In this document: positions 1 through 5,603 of the stretch, in pieces
Layout of the letters: each line of letters starts with the position of its first letter
Position numbering within the stretch: the first letter of the stretch is position 1
Assembly: GCA_016218185.1 (NCBI GenBank)
Contig: JACREP010000077.1
Span: 1-10,359, forward strand
Length of the DNA stretch: 10,359 nucleotides
Source: Candidatus Gottesmanbacteria bacterium
GTDB taxonomy: Bacteria; Patescibacteriota; Microgenomatia; UBA10105; UBA927
Reading direction: 5' to 3'
Notes under the pieces: generated by a model
Told to the model about the DNA's origin: nothing
Seen by the model: the letters and a program-made list of their open reading frames with translations, nothing else
Databases searched by the model: none
Position numbers and translations under genes: made by a program

Positions 1-514
<514 letters not shown>

Positions 515-829
515 GAACAAAGGTGCCGACCCCGATCAAAATCGGGATCAGCTCCTCGTTCTATACTCAACGAAATAAAATGTAAGGATAATCCAAAAGA
601 TTACCCCTTACGATGCAACTACTTTATTAAACTCTGTCGACCAGGAATTGCACCTGACTCGACAGTATTCGTTTAGTTGTTAACGTGCAAGCTCTACTGG
701 CATTAGGTATCTCGTATTAGGTATTATGGTAATTTGTTTAATACGTAATACGAAACCCCAATCCTTTGTGGCGCCGAGAATACTCGGCATCCACAGCTCT
801 AAGCTTCGTAAAAACTCAGCAAGTGCCTG
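515..829 (-). other. Spacer between tRNA-Ala and 23S rRNA (ITS), hairpin-rich
   Basis: This is transcribed spacer with no protein gene. It holds three hairpins. At 515-561, outer GAAC/GTTC arms enclose CCCGAT-CAAA-ATCGGG right at the 5' end of 23S; this may be a processing stem or an inserted palindrome. At 582-610, GTAAGG/CCTTAC arms enclose TAATC/GATTA. At about 633-665, CTGTCGA/TCGACAG arms enclose CCAGG/CCTGA. An AT-rich repeated tract lies at about 700-756. I see no tRNA-Ile and no 5S gene. How the precursor is cut is inference; the stems are visible in the sequence. Confidence 0.75.
700..756. repeat. AT-rich low-complexity repeat in the rRNA spacer
   Basis: ATTAGGTAT occurs twice (702-710, 716-724), joined by CTCGT. 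It is followed by AATACGTAATACGAAA, so the tract is built from variants of TA(C/G)GTATTA and TAATACGA. It looks like a tandem or slippage-type repeat that has grown within the ITS. Confidence 0.5.
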
Positions 830-902
830 TGGACCCGGGCGGAGTCGAACCGCCTACCTCTTCATTGCAAATGAAGCGTTCAACCAGGTAAACTTCGGGC
901 CC
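830..902 (-). tRNA. tRNA-Ala (anticodon TGC)
   Basis: The minus strand folds into a full cloverleaf. The acceptor stem is GGGCCCG with CGGGTCC (one G-T pair), the D stem GTTT/GAAC, the anticodon stem CTTCA/TGAAG around TTTGCAA (anticodon TGC), and the T arm GGCGG-TTCGACT-CCGCC. The discriminator base is A. The gene is 73 nt and the 3' CCA is not encoded (the next bases are CAG), so CCA must be added enzymatically. tRNA-Ala(TGC) is a usual resident of the 16S-23S spacer, but here it comes first in the unit with no 16S before it. Confidence 0.96.
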
Positions 903-909
903 GACTCCA

Positions 910-937
910 AAAATAAACCCCGCCTTCATGCGGGGTT
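910..937 (-). terminator. Terminator-like hairpin between the rRNA leader and tRNA-Ala
   Basis: On the minus strand an 8-bp stem AACCCCGC/GCGGGGTT (930-937 with 916-923) with loop ATGAAG is followed by TATTTTT, the layout of an intrinsic terminator. It lies 8 nt upstream of the tRNA and inside the unit driven by the 1091-1119 promoter, so it would act as an attenuator or be read through. It could instead mark a processing site, or the 3' end of a separate small RNA made from the leader. Confidence 0.55.
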
Positions 938-1084
938 CAAGCGTCTTTCGACGAGAAGGTAACTACACACGCAAACGTTGCCAAATTTGGGTTCGGTTTG
1001 AATATGGTTGATAGCTTCTCATGAAAGAAAATATGCGCCCGTGAGGTGAATCACGCTCGCTTTCCTGCCTCGCATCAAGGACAA
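938..1084 (-). promoter_or_regulatory. rRNA-operon leader region
   Basis: About 150 nt lie between the predicted transcription start (about 1084) and the terminator-like hairpin, with no coding frame I would support. Structures on the minus strand include CGTC-GAAA-GACG, a GNRA-capped hairpin at about 942-953, and CGTGA/TCACG arms at about 1039-1054 (visible as CGTGAGGTGAATCACG on plus). I could not find a convincing boxA antitermination motif or any 16S 3'-end sequence. It may be a plain rRNA leader or a small structured RNA ending at the hairpin. Confidence 0.4.
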
Positions 1085-1090
1085 ATATGT

Positions 1091-1119
1091 ATTCTAGCGC
1101 CATTTGCAAAGCTTGTCAA
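1091..1119 (-). promoter_or_regulatory. Promoter of the tRNA-Ala/23S rRNA unit
   Basis: On the minus strand a perfect -35 TTGACA (1114-1119) is spaced 17 nt from TAGAAT (1091-1096). This is a near-consensus sigma70-type promoter with a predicted start near 1084. It is the strongest promoter-like site near the rRNA genes, as expected for stable RNA. It overlaps the divergent promoter for the 1139 gene. Confidence 0.75.
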
Positions 1120-1132
1120 CAGCAGATAAAAT
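1104..1132 (+). promoter_or_regulatory. Promoter of the AbiE-like module, leaderless layout
   Basis: TTGCAA (1104-1109), a 17-nt spacer and TAAAAT (1127-1132). The predicted start, 7 nt past the -10, falls on the A of the ATG at 1139, so the mRNA would have no leader. The -35 lies inside the spacer of the rRNA promoter on the other strand, so the two polymerases cannot bind together. Confidence 0.5.
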
Positions 1133-1138
1133 GAGGTC

Positions 1139-1336
1139 ATGCATATCTGGGACTACCGCGAAAAGGATTTGAAAAAAAGCGCGTCAGGCCGCAGACTCAT
1201 CCTTGAACGCATGATCAATTACGGACCCGGACGACGGAAGATTTCCCTCAGAGAAGTGAAAAAAAATTGGAATATACTGGATATTGACCCCCTGCGCAGA
1301 AAACTTTTTAAACTCCTTATATGGGGAAAGACATAA
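1139..1336 (+). CDS. Small antitoxin-like protein upstream of an AbiEii nucleotidyltransferase
   Basis: This 65-residue basic protein has a WDY start (residues 4-6), an LILERMINYG segment (20-29), and then a helical, Lys-rich second half. It resembles the small proteins often annotated as DUF6922 that sit directly ahead of AbiEii-type nucleotidyltransferases; that assignment is from memory of the family, not a search. The position suggests the antitoxin or partner of the following gene. The ATG at 1139 has GAGG only 2 nt away, too close for a normal ribosome site, and the -10 box ends 6 nt before it, so leaderless translation is likely. The stop is 2 nt before the preferred start of the next gene, which suggests translational coupling. 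No catalytic motif is visible. Confidence 0.7.
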   Translation: MHIWDYREKDLKKSASGRRLILERMINYGPGRRKISLREVKKNWNILDIDPLRRKLFKLLIWGKT

Positions 1337-1338
1337 GC

Positions 1339-1989
1339 ATGCACTTTATCAGACACCAACAAAAATTCCTTGATGAAATCATTAAAGATCCCTACATTGC
1401 CGATAGATTTTATCTGACGGGCGGTACAGCGCTTGCTGCGTGTTATCTCAACCACCGTCTCTCGGAAGACATCGATCTTTTCTCAACAAAAAACCTGGAA
1501 GAACAACGCATAGGAGAAATTGTCTCGATAATTGCAGCAAGACTCCGCCTTAAAATCGAGTATGCGCGCATCCATGACCGCCTCGCATATACCATTGAGT
1601 TTCCTGCCCGTGAAAAACTCAAAGTAGATATCGTCTATTATCCCTACGAACCGATCGAACAATCAAAAGTTTTCTACAAAAATCTTCTCATTGATAGTAT
1701 TGCGGATATTGCGGTAAACAAGCTTATGACTATCAGCCAACGCACCGCGTCCAAAGATTACGTGGACCTCTATTTTATCCTAAAAAAATATACCGTGTGG
1801 GATCTTATGCACGGCGTGGCCCATAAATTTCATATGGACATCGAACCGCTCTTTCTCTCTTCTTTATTTACCAATGCAGAATTGCTGAATGATCTGCCGG
1901 TCATGAAGAAAAAACTGACGCTGGAAGAACTCAAAAGTTTCTTTCTAAAAGAGGCCAAGCGCCTGGCCTCCACCATGGTGAAACCATAA
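1339..1989 (+). CDS. AbiEii/AbiGii-family nucleotidyltransferase (toxin-like)
   Basis: A 216-residue protein of the AbiEii family (DNA polymerase beta-like nucleotidyltransferase fold). Visible motifs are FYLTGGTALA (25-34) and LSEDIDLF (41-48), in which D44 and D46 are the likely metal-binding pair. AVNKLM and a DYVDLYFIL segment follow further on, as usual in this family. AbiE toxins of other bacteria transfer nucleotides to tRNA or other targets and act in phage defence; the target here is unknown. The partner is probably the 65-residue gene just upstream. An ATG at 1321 would add six residues but lacks a ribosome site and overlaps the upstream gene by 16 nt. The ATG at 1339 begins 2 nt after that gene's stop, so I prefer it. 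Length is within the normal range and the gene looks intact. Confidence 0.85.
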   Translation: MHFIRHQQKFLDEIIKDPYIADRFYLTGGTALAACYLNHRLSEDIDLFSTKNLEEQRIGEIVSIIAARLRLKIEYARIHDRLAYTIEFPAREKLKVDIVYYPYEPIEQSKVFYKNLLIDSIADIAVNKLMTISQRTASKDYVDLYFILKKYTVWDLMHGVAHKFHMDIEPLFLSSLFTNAELLNDLPVMKKKLTLEELKSFFLKEAKRLASTMVKP

Positions 1990-1992
1990 TAA

Positions 1993-2240
1993 ATGACCAT
2001 GGGAGAACGCTTTTCAAACGAAGTCAAATTCATAAACCAAGCAGGAAGGGAATATCCGGTTAAGTATTACCTTAATCCGGAAGGCTACTGGTGGCGTGGT
2101 GAACAAATGATGTGTATGACTTGCAAGACACAACCTGCTACTCAACGCTAGAAGTCTATAATCATCTTTACAAACCTACAGGATCTGAATACTACTGCGC
2201 GGCTTGCGTCCCCCAACCGGCAACCCCGACGAGCGAATAG
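1993..2240 (+). pseudogene. Frameshifted small zinc-ribbon-like protein, unknown function
   Basis: The ATG at 1993 lies 3 nt after the nucleotidyltransferase stop. That frame runs 52 codons to TAG at 2149-2151 and contains the start of a Cys pair, CMTC. A different frame, open from 2103 to TAG at 2238-2240, carries LEVYNHLYKPTGSEYYCAACV. Joining the frames between about 2126 and 2148 gives CxxC, about 20-25 residues, then CxxC, a typical zinc ribbon. A one-base change (shift from the first frame to the frame one base back) would explain this. It could be a genuine pseudogene, a sequencing error, or two unrelated frames. I see no clear slippery heptamer, so programmed shifting is unlikely. I do not recognise the protein. 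Confidence 0.45.
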
Positions 2241-2315
2241 CGCTGGCACAGGGATATTCGATGTTACCTTACCCAACGAAGGAAATGCGCTCTCGGCCCT
2301 TGCACCGTAGGAAAA

Positions 2316-2708
2316 TTAGCTTGTCTTTGCCAACCGCGCGAGTTTTTTGTCAAAGGTAAATAACCGCCGCTCCTCGTGGATACTTCGCAAAAGTAAATAA
2401 GTATCCAAAAAACCAATTCTTTTAATCGCTTTTGAGGAAAATATTTGCTGCACCAGCAATCGGTGTTCGATATCAATATATGCCAATTTGCAAAACGCTT
2501 CTAACTGTTTGCATATCTCATCAATGGGTAGTTTATAAAACGAATACAAAACAAAATACACTTCTGCGACAACAAGAAGTGGTACTTCTATGCTTACTGT
2601 CCCCTTTTTAGCTTCCGTCAGTAACCCCTGAGTACGTTTCGTCTGTTCGGGGATATCTTCCAGGAGGTATCGAAGGAGCGCGTTTGCGTCGATGAAATAT
2701 TCAATCAT
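2316..2708 (-). CDS. vapC: VapC-family PIN-domain ribonuclease toxin
   Basis: A 130-residue single PIN domain. The acidic active-site set is complete: D7 (FIDANALLRYLL), E49 (VVAEVYFVL), D102 (GFLDTYLLL) and D120 (LFTFDKKLARL). PIN toxins bind Mg2+ with these residues and cut RNA, often tRNA or rRNA; the target here cannot be read from sequence. The ATG overlaps the stop of the AbrB-type antitoxin gene (ATGA, 2705-2708), and GGAGA in the antitoxin's last codons serves as a ribosome site about 4 nt away, so the two are translated together. Length is normal for VapC. Confidence 0.9.
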   Translation of the reverse strand: MIEYFIDANALLRYLLEDIPEQTKRTQGLLTEAKKGTVSIEVPLLVVAEVYFVLYSFYKLPIDEICKQLEAFCKLAYIDIEHRLLVQQIFSSKAIKRIGFLDTYLLLRSIHEERRLFTFDKKLARLAKTS

Positions 2709-2947
2709 ACTTCTCCGCGTGCAAGCGCTTCTTCAAAGGCTCGACGCTCTTCTTGTCGGGAAGCAGTCTTTTTTACCTTAAAAATTCCCTTAAAATCAAG
2801 GATATCCGGTACCGGCTCCACCACCATTTTTCCCTCGTCCGCCCGCACGATTGCTTTCGTTTTTTTGTGTAACCCGAGCGCGCGCCGTAGGTCGGCCGGA
2901 ATGCTTATTTGCCCCTGGGACGTAATAGAAACCGTATACGTTTGCAT
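2705..2947 (-). CDS. AbrB/MazE-type antitoxin of the first VapC module
   Basis: 80 residues. The first ~45 form an AbrB/SpoVT-type swapped-hairpin DNA-binding domain: TVSITSQGQISIPADLRRALG, then a second strand ending KMVVEPV. The charged C-terminal tail (DFKGIFKVKK...RRAFEEALARGEV) is the usual toxin-wrapping segment. A longer frame would start at 2965, but the ATG at 2947 matches the family start and lies 2 nt from the predicted transcription start. The protein should neutralise the PIN toxin and repress its own promoter through the GTAATG/CATTAC repeats upstream. Confidence 0.85.
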   Translation of the reverse strand: MQTYTVSITSQGQISIPADLRRALGLHKKTKAIVRADEGKMVVEPVPDILDFKGIFKVKKTASRQEERRAFEEALARGEV

Positions 2948-2949
2948 AT

Positions 2950-2996
2950 GTAATGAGTTTAGCATTTTTCATTACTTTTGTCAAATTGCATTACTT
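2950..2996 (-). promoter_or_regulatory. Promoter/operator of AbrB-VapC module 1, leaderless
   Basis: On minus, TTGACA (2979-2984), a 17-nt spacer and TAAACT (2956-2961). The predicted start is near 2949, 2 nt before the ATG. The plus strand shows GTAATG at 2950-2955 and CATTACTT at 2970-2977 and 2989-2996. These form an inverted pair flanking the -10 and a direct pair flanking the -35, a plausible binding site for the antitoxin dimer. There is no Shine-Dalgarno sequence. Confidence 0.6.
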
Positions 2997-3033
2997 CATC
3001 GCCTTCAAAATCCGCTCCAGGGCTACTTCCCTC

Positions 3034-3072
3034 TTGACATGATTTATAGTTTATAGTAAACTATAAATCATG
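3034..3072 (+). promoter_or_regulatory. Promoter with perfect 35-bp palindromic operator for the HTH-MNT gene
   Basis: TTGACA (3034-3039), a 17-nt spacer and TAAACT (3057-3062) put the start at 3069-3070, so the message is essentially leaderless. A perfect inverted repeat with 16-bp arms (3038-3053 and 3057-3072) around TAG covers the spacer, the -10 and the ATG itself. A dimeric repressor bound here would block both RNA polymerase and the start codon. The adjacent gene encodes a protein with its own N-terminal HTH, the obvious candidate. Confidence 0.75.
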
Positions 3073-3564
3073 AAAACAAACACGCGGGAGAGAATCGTCG
3101 AGTACATTCAGGCAAAAAAGCACGTCCGAGTGCACGATCTGGTGCGGCATGTAGGGCTAAGCGCCGTGGCCGTCCACAAGCAGCTCAAAAAGCTCATGGC
3201 ACAGGGGATACTGGAAAAATCAGGAACGCCGCCGCTGGTGCTCTATGCCTTTGCCGAGAAAACCCCCTCTACGACGAATCGTCACGTTGCCTCAATTACC
3301 CAAAAGACCGCGCCGATATTGCATCGCTATGGTGTGACCAAGGCGGCACTTTTTGGCTCTGCGGCGCGTGGGCAGATGCGCCCTGACAGTGACGTGGATA
3401 TTCTGGTACAGATGCCCAAAAACGCCCGGCTACTGGATGTTCTTGGCTTGCAAACAGAACTGGAAGAAGCGCTTGCTCGCTCTGTCGATCTGATCCAGTA
3501 TGATCTGATTAAGCCGCAGTATCGACCCTATATCTTGGGGAGTCAAACCCCCATTGCGTTATGA
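3070..3564 (+). CDS. mntA: HTH-nucleotidyltransferase fusion, MntA-type antitoxin
   Basis: 164 residues in two parts. Residues 1-60 are a winged helix-turn-helix (RERIVEYIQ...VHDLVRHVGLSAVAVHKQLKKLMAQGILEK). Residues about 80-164 are a minimal nucleotidyltransferase with the GSx10DxD motif: G96-S97, then D108 and D110. MntA proteins of MNT/HEPN modules transfer AMP to a tyrosine of the HEPN toxin and so inactivate it; this function follows from the family. The HTH extension adds DNA binding that many MntA proteins lack and fits the palindrome at the promoter. The stop overlaps the start of the HEPN gene (ATGA, 3561-3564), which ensures coupled translation. The catalytic residues look intact. 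Confidence 0.88.
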   Translation: MKTNTRERIVEYIQAKKHVRVHDLVRHVGLSAVAVHKQLKKLMAQGILEKSGTPPLVLYAFAEKTPSTTNRHVASITQKTAPILHRYGVTKAALFGSAARGQMRPDSDVDILVQMPKNARLLDVLGLQTELEEALARSVDLIQYDLIKPQYRPYILGSQTPIAL

Positions 3565-3920
3565 CCAAAGATTATCGTCTGGTGATAGATGACATGCTGG
3601 AATCCATCGCTGTCATCGAATCGTATGTACAGAATGTCGATGAGCTAACATTTTCTCAAGATCAATTAATTCAGGACGCAGTCATCCGTCGCATCGGCAT
3701 TATTGGGGAAGCAGCACGGAAGCTCCCGGCAGACATTCAATCGTTTGCTTCTTCTGTTCCATGGAAGTCCGTTATTGGGTTTCGCAATATCGTTATCCAT
3801 GATTATGCGAATGTCTCTCTGGGGCAAGTATGGGATATCGTCGTTCATGATTTGCCTGCATTAAAAAAGAATATAGAGGAACTCCGCCGAAAACTTCCAG
3901 AGGTCCAGCCCCCAATATAA
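3561..3920 (+). CDS. hepT: HepT-like HEPN-domain ribonuclease toxin (DUF86)
   Basis: 119 residues, all-helical HEPN fold. The catalytic Rx4HxY motif is present as RNIVIHDY: R75, H80, Y82. Y82 is the residue that MntA enzymes of this type modify with AMP. IGEAARKLP (48-56) and W68 before the motif are family hallmarks. HepT toxins cleave RNA; the target is not readable here. The gene is translationally coupled to the HTH-MNT gene by a 4-nt overlap, and the pair converges on the dehydrogenase gene. Length is normal and all key residues are present. Confidence 0.9.
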   Translation: MTKDYRLVIDDMLESIAVIESYVQNVDELTFSQDQLIQDAVIRRIGIIGEAARKLPADIQSFASSVPWKSVIGFRNIVIHDYANVSLGQVWDIVVHDLPALKKNIEELRRKLPEVQPPI

Positions 3921-3943
3921 TGTGATCCCCGTACTGTTCTTCT

Positions 3944-3960
3944 CACCCTCCGGGTGGTTT
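3944..3960 (+). terminator. Weak hairpin after hepT
   Basis: CACCC-TCC-GGGTG (3944-3956) followed by only GTTTAG. The stem is short and the T run poor, so it would be a weak intrinsic terminator at best. Nothing better is visible between the convergent genes (3921-4017). Confidence 0.3.
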
Positions 3961-4017
3961 AGCTAAAGTGTATCCCTATAGTACTCTCTCTGGAAATTGC
4001 AAACGGAGCGTACGAGT

Positions 4018-5439
4018 CTACTTCATTGCCGCGAGGATCCGCGTGAGGGCGACCACAAAGGCCGCGGTGCGCAAATCTGTTTTTTGTTTCTGAGAAACTG
4101 CCCAGATGGCATCCACCGCGGTTTCCATTTTCTTTTTCAGTTTCTTGTTGACGTCTTCTTTGGTCCAATGCTGGCCCTTAAGGTTCTGCTCCCATTCAAA
4201 CGCCGACACACTCACCCCGCCGCTGTTGCTTAAAATGTCAGGAATAACGGGTATCCCGCGCGTATATAATAGAGTATCTGCCTCCGGGGTCGTGGGCCCA
4301 TTGGCCATTTCCAACACAACCTTTGCCTTAATCTTTCGGGCATTTTCAGCGGTTATGACATTCTCCAAAGCCGCGGGTACGATGATGTCCACCGGTAATT
4401 CCAGCAGCTGCTCGTTAGTGATGACTCTGCCTTTCTTAAGGTCGCACACAGACCCAGAGCAGTAACAGCCGGCCAGGTAGCCGTTCTTCTTTTTGCAGTC
4501 AAGGGTGAGCCCCGGATTGATCCCTTCTTCTACATAAATGCCGCCGCGGCTATCCGAAACCGCCACCACTTTAAATCCGTTTGCATCAAGGAACTTCGCG
4601 ACGTTGTAGCCCACGTTGCCAAACCCTTGCACCGCAACAGCTAAAGGAGCTTTCAGCTTTCTGCTATCAGCTTTCAACTTTTTTAAAACAGATTGAAGTA
4701 CAAATAACCCTCCAAGTCCTGTTGCTTCTTCGCGGCCTTCCGATCCGCCGTCTTTAATAAGTTTGCCAGTAAACGTCGAACGCAAAGAGTCAAAATAGCG
4801 TGCGGGGAGGCGTGCCGTTTCGAGCCTCGTCACGGCCTTGGCGGTAGAGCCCTTATGGATAGAAGAAAGGTCTGGACCTTGACGAGGTGAGAACCACGGC
4901 ATGCCGACCTCAGCACGCTTGATTTTAATAAATTCTTCCACCATCCATCCCATGATCTGCCCCGTGGTATTTACATCCGGCGCCGGCACATCCTTGTCCG
5001 GCCCGATGCAGTCGGCAATGGCCCCTGCATAGCCGCGCGATAACTGTTCCAGTTCCCTGCTGGATAATGTTTTGGGGTCCACAACAATGCCTCCCTTGCC
5101 GCCGCCGAGCGGCAGATCCGCCACCGCACACTTCATCGCCATCCAAAACGCGAGTGCCTTCACTTCATTCAGGTCCACATTGGGGTGATACCGGATGCCG
5201 CCTTTGTACGGCCCGCGCGCATTGTTGTATTGAACGCGATAGCCTTGGAAGGTTCGCATACTTCCATCATCCATGACCACCGGAATCACCACATTGAGTA
5301 TCCGCTGCGGCTGCTTGAGGATTTCTATTTTGTTTTGGAGTTCTATTTTTGATTTTTGATCTTTGATTTTTGATTTTAAAACGCCGTAGGCGTTTGCTAG
5401 CTGGCTCATCGCGCTTTCAAAGGGATTAATAGTTTTCAT
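4018..5439 (-). CDS. gdhA: Glutamate (Glu/Leu/Phe/Val) dehydrogenase with in-frame repeat insertions
   Basis: 473 residues; catalyses reversible oxidative deamination of an amino acid, most likely glutamate, to the 2-oxoacid with NAD(P). Substrate motifs are NNARGPYKGGIRYHP (72-86), K103, PLGGGKGG (110-117, catalytic K115) and PAPDVNT (152-158, D155). The coenzyme Rossmann domain has GFGNVG (272-277). The family is usually about 415-430 residues. The surplus is explained by residues ~174-214, encoded by a 123-bp palindrome, plus the Lys-rich stretch KSKIKDQKSKI (22-32) and KLKADSRKLKA (254-264), both from simple repeats. C315, C325, C327 and C332 form a Cys cluster that could bind metal; a similar loop occurs in some CPR homologues, as I recall. 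The start has no ribosome site and lies 4 nt from the predicted transcription start. Which amino acid it prefers is not settled. Confidence 0.92.
   Translation of the reverse strand: MKTINPFESAMSQLANAYGVLKSKIKDQKSKIELQNKIEILKQPQRILNVVIPVVMDDGSMRTFQGYRVQYNNARGPYKGGIRYHPNVDLNEVKALAFWMAMKCAVADLPLGGGKGGIVVDPKTLSSRELEQLSRGYAGAIADCIGPDKDVPAPDVNTTGQIMGWMVEEFIKIKRAEVGMPWFSPRQGPDLSSIHKGSTAKAVTRLETARLPARYFDSLRSTFTGKLIKDGGSEGREEATGLGGLFVLQSVLKKLKADSRKLKAPLAVAVQGFGNVGYNVAKFLDANGFKVVAVSDSRGGIYVEEGINPGLTLDCKKKNGYLAGCYCSGSVCDLKKGRVITNEQLLELPVDIIVPAALENVITAENARKIKAKVVLEMANGPTTPEADTLLYTRGIPVIPDILSNSGGVSVSAFEWEQNLKGQHWTKEDVNKKLKKKMETAVDAIWAVSQKQKTDLRTAAFVVALTRILAAMK
4642..4681. repeat. AGCTTTCAGC-type simple repeat inside the dehydrogenase gene
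   Basis: Repeated variants of AGCTTTC and ATCAGCTTTCAAC on plus. On the coding strand this reads as KLKADSRKLKA (254-264) just before the coenzyme domain. Homologues usually have a shorter linker here, so it looks like an in-frame insertion or expansion. Confidence 0.5.
4797..4919. repeat. 123-bp palindromic element inserted in-frame in the dehydrogenase gene
   Basis: Imperfect inverted repeat. Outer arms are AGCGTGC (4797-4803) with GCACGCT (4913-4919). Main arms, 4809-4832 with 4880-4905, share GGC(G/A)TGCCGT and CCTCGTCA, and the centre contains AGGTC-TG-GACCT (4868-4879). The length is 41 codons exactly and keeps the frame open. It sits between the two lobes, before the TFTGK...GGSEGREEATG motif, where homologues have only a short loop. 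Confidence 0.75.
5346..5377. repeat. TTTTTGAT tandem repeat inside the dehydrogenase gene
   Basis: Four near-copies of (T)TTTTGAT/CTTTGAT in a row. On the coding strand they are ATCAAAA-type units that translate as KSKIKDQKSKI (residues 22-32), absent from typical family members. It is probably a slippage-generated expansion tolerated in the N-terminal helix. Confidence 0.6.
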
Positions 5440-5449
5440 ATAAGCTTGA

Positions 5450-5477
5450 AGTATACACCCAAAAAATTTTTCTGCAA
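5450..5477 (-). promoter_or_regulatory. Promoter of the dehydrogenase gene, leaderless layout
   Basis: On minus, TATACT (5450-5455) is preceded 16 nt upstream by TTGCAG (5472-5477). The -10 is strong and the -35 weak. The predicted start near 5443 is 4 nt before the ATG at 5439, and no Shine-Dalgarno sequence lies in between. Confidence 0.5.
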
Positions 5478-5518
5478 GACAAAAACCAAATTGTCAGAAA
5501 AATGTCTAGAATTGCAAT

Positions 5519-5593
5519 GTCATCGCGAGCGAAGCGTGGCGATCTCGTTTTTTAGATTGCTTCGCCCCGATCGGATCGGGATCTCGCAATGAC
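5519..5593. repeat. TCATTGCGAG-family palindromic repeat, copy 1 (intergenic)
   Basis: Ends are GTCATCGCGAG and CTCGCAATGAC, with internal GCGATCTC/AGATTGCTTC half-sites and a CCCGAT-CGG-ATCGGG hairpin. It fills most of the gap between the flavoprotein 3' end (5604) and the dehydrogenase promoter. Confidence 0.75.
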
Positions 5594-5603
5594 AAACGGA
5601 TAT

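Noticed and set aside
726..962. Open frame of 78 codons on plus
   Set aside because: It runs antisense through tRNA-Ala and the terminator-like hairpin; no protein signature.
938..1084. A 16S 3' end or known riboswitch in the leader
   Set aside because: No CACCTCC-type 16S end in the right context and no riboswitch core I can recognise; GATTCACCTCAC is only a loose resemblance and forms its own hairpin.
2106..2150. Programmed -1 frameshift in the zinc-ribbon-like gene
   Set aside because: No XXXYYYZ slippery heptamer or clear downstream stimulator found in the overlap; mutation or sequence error is simpler.
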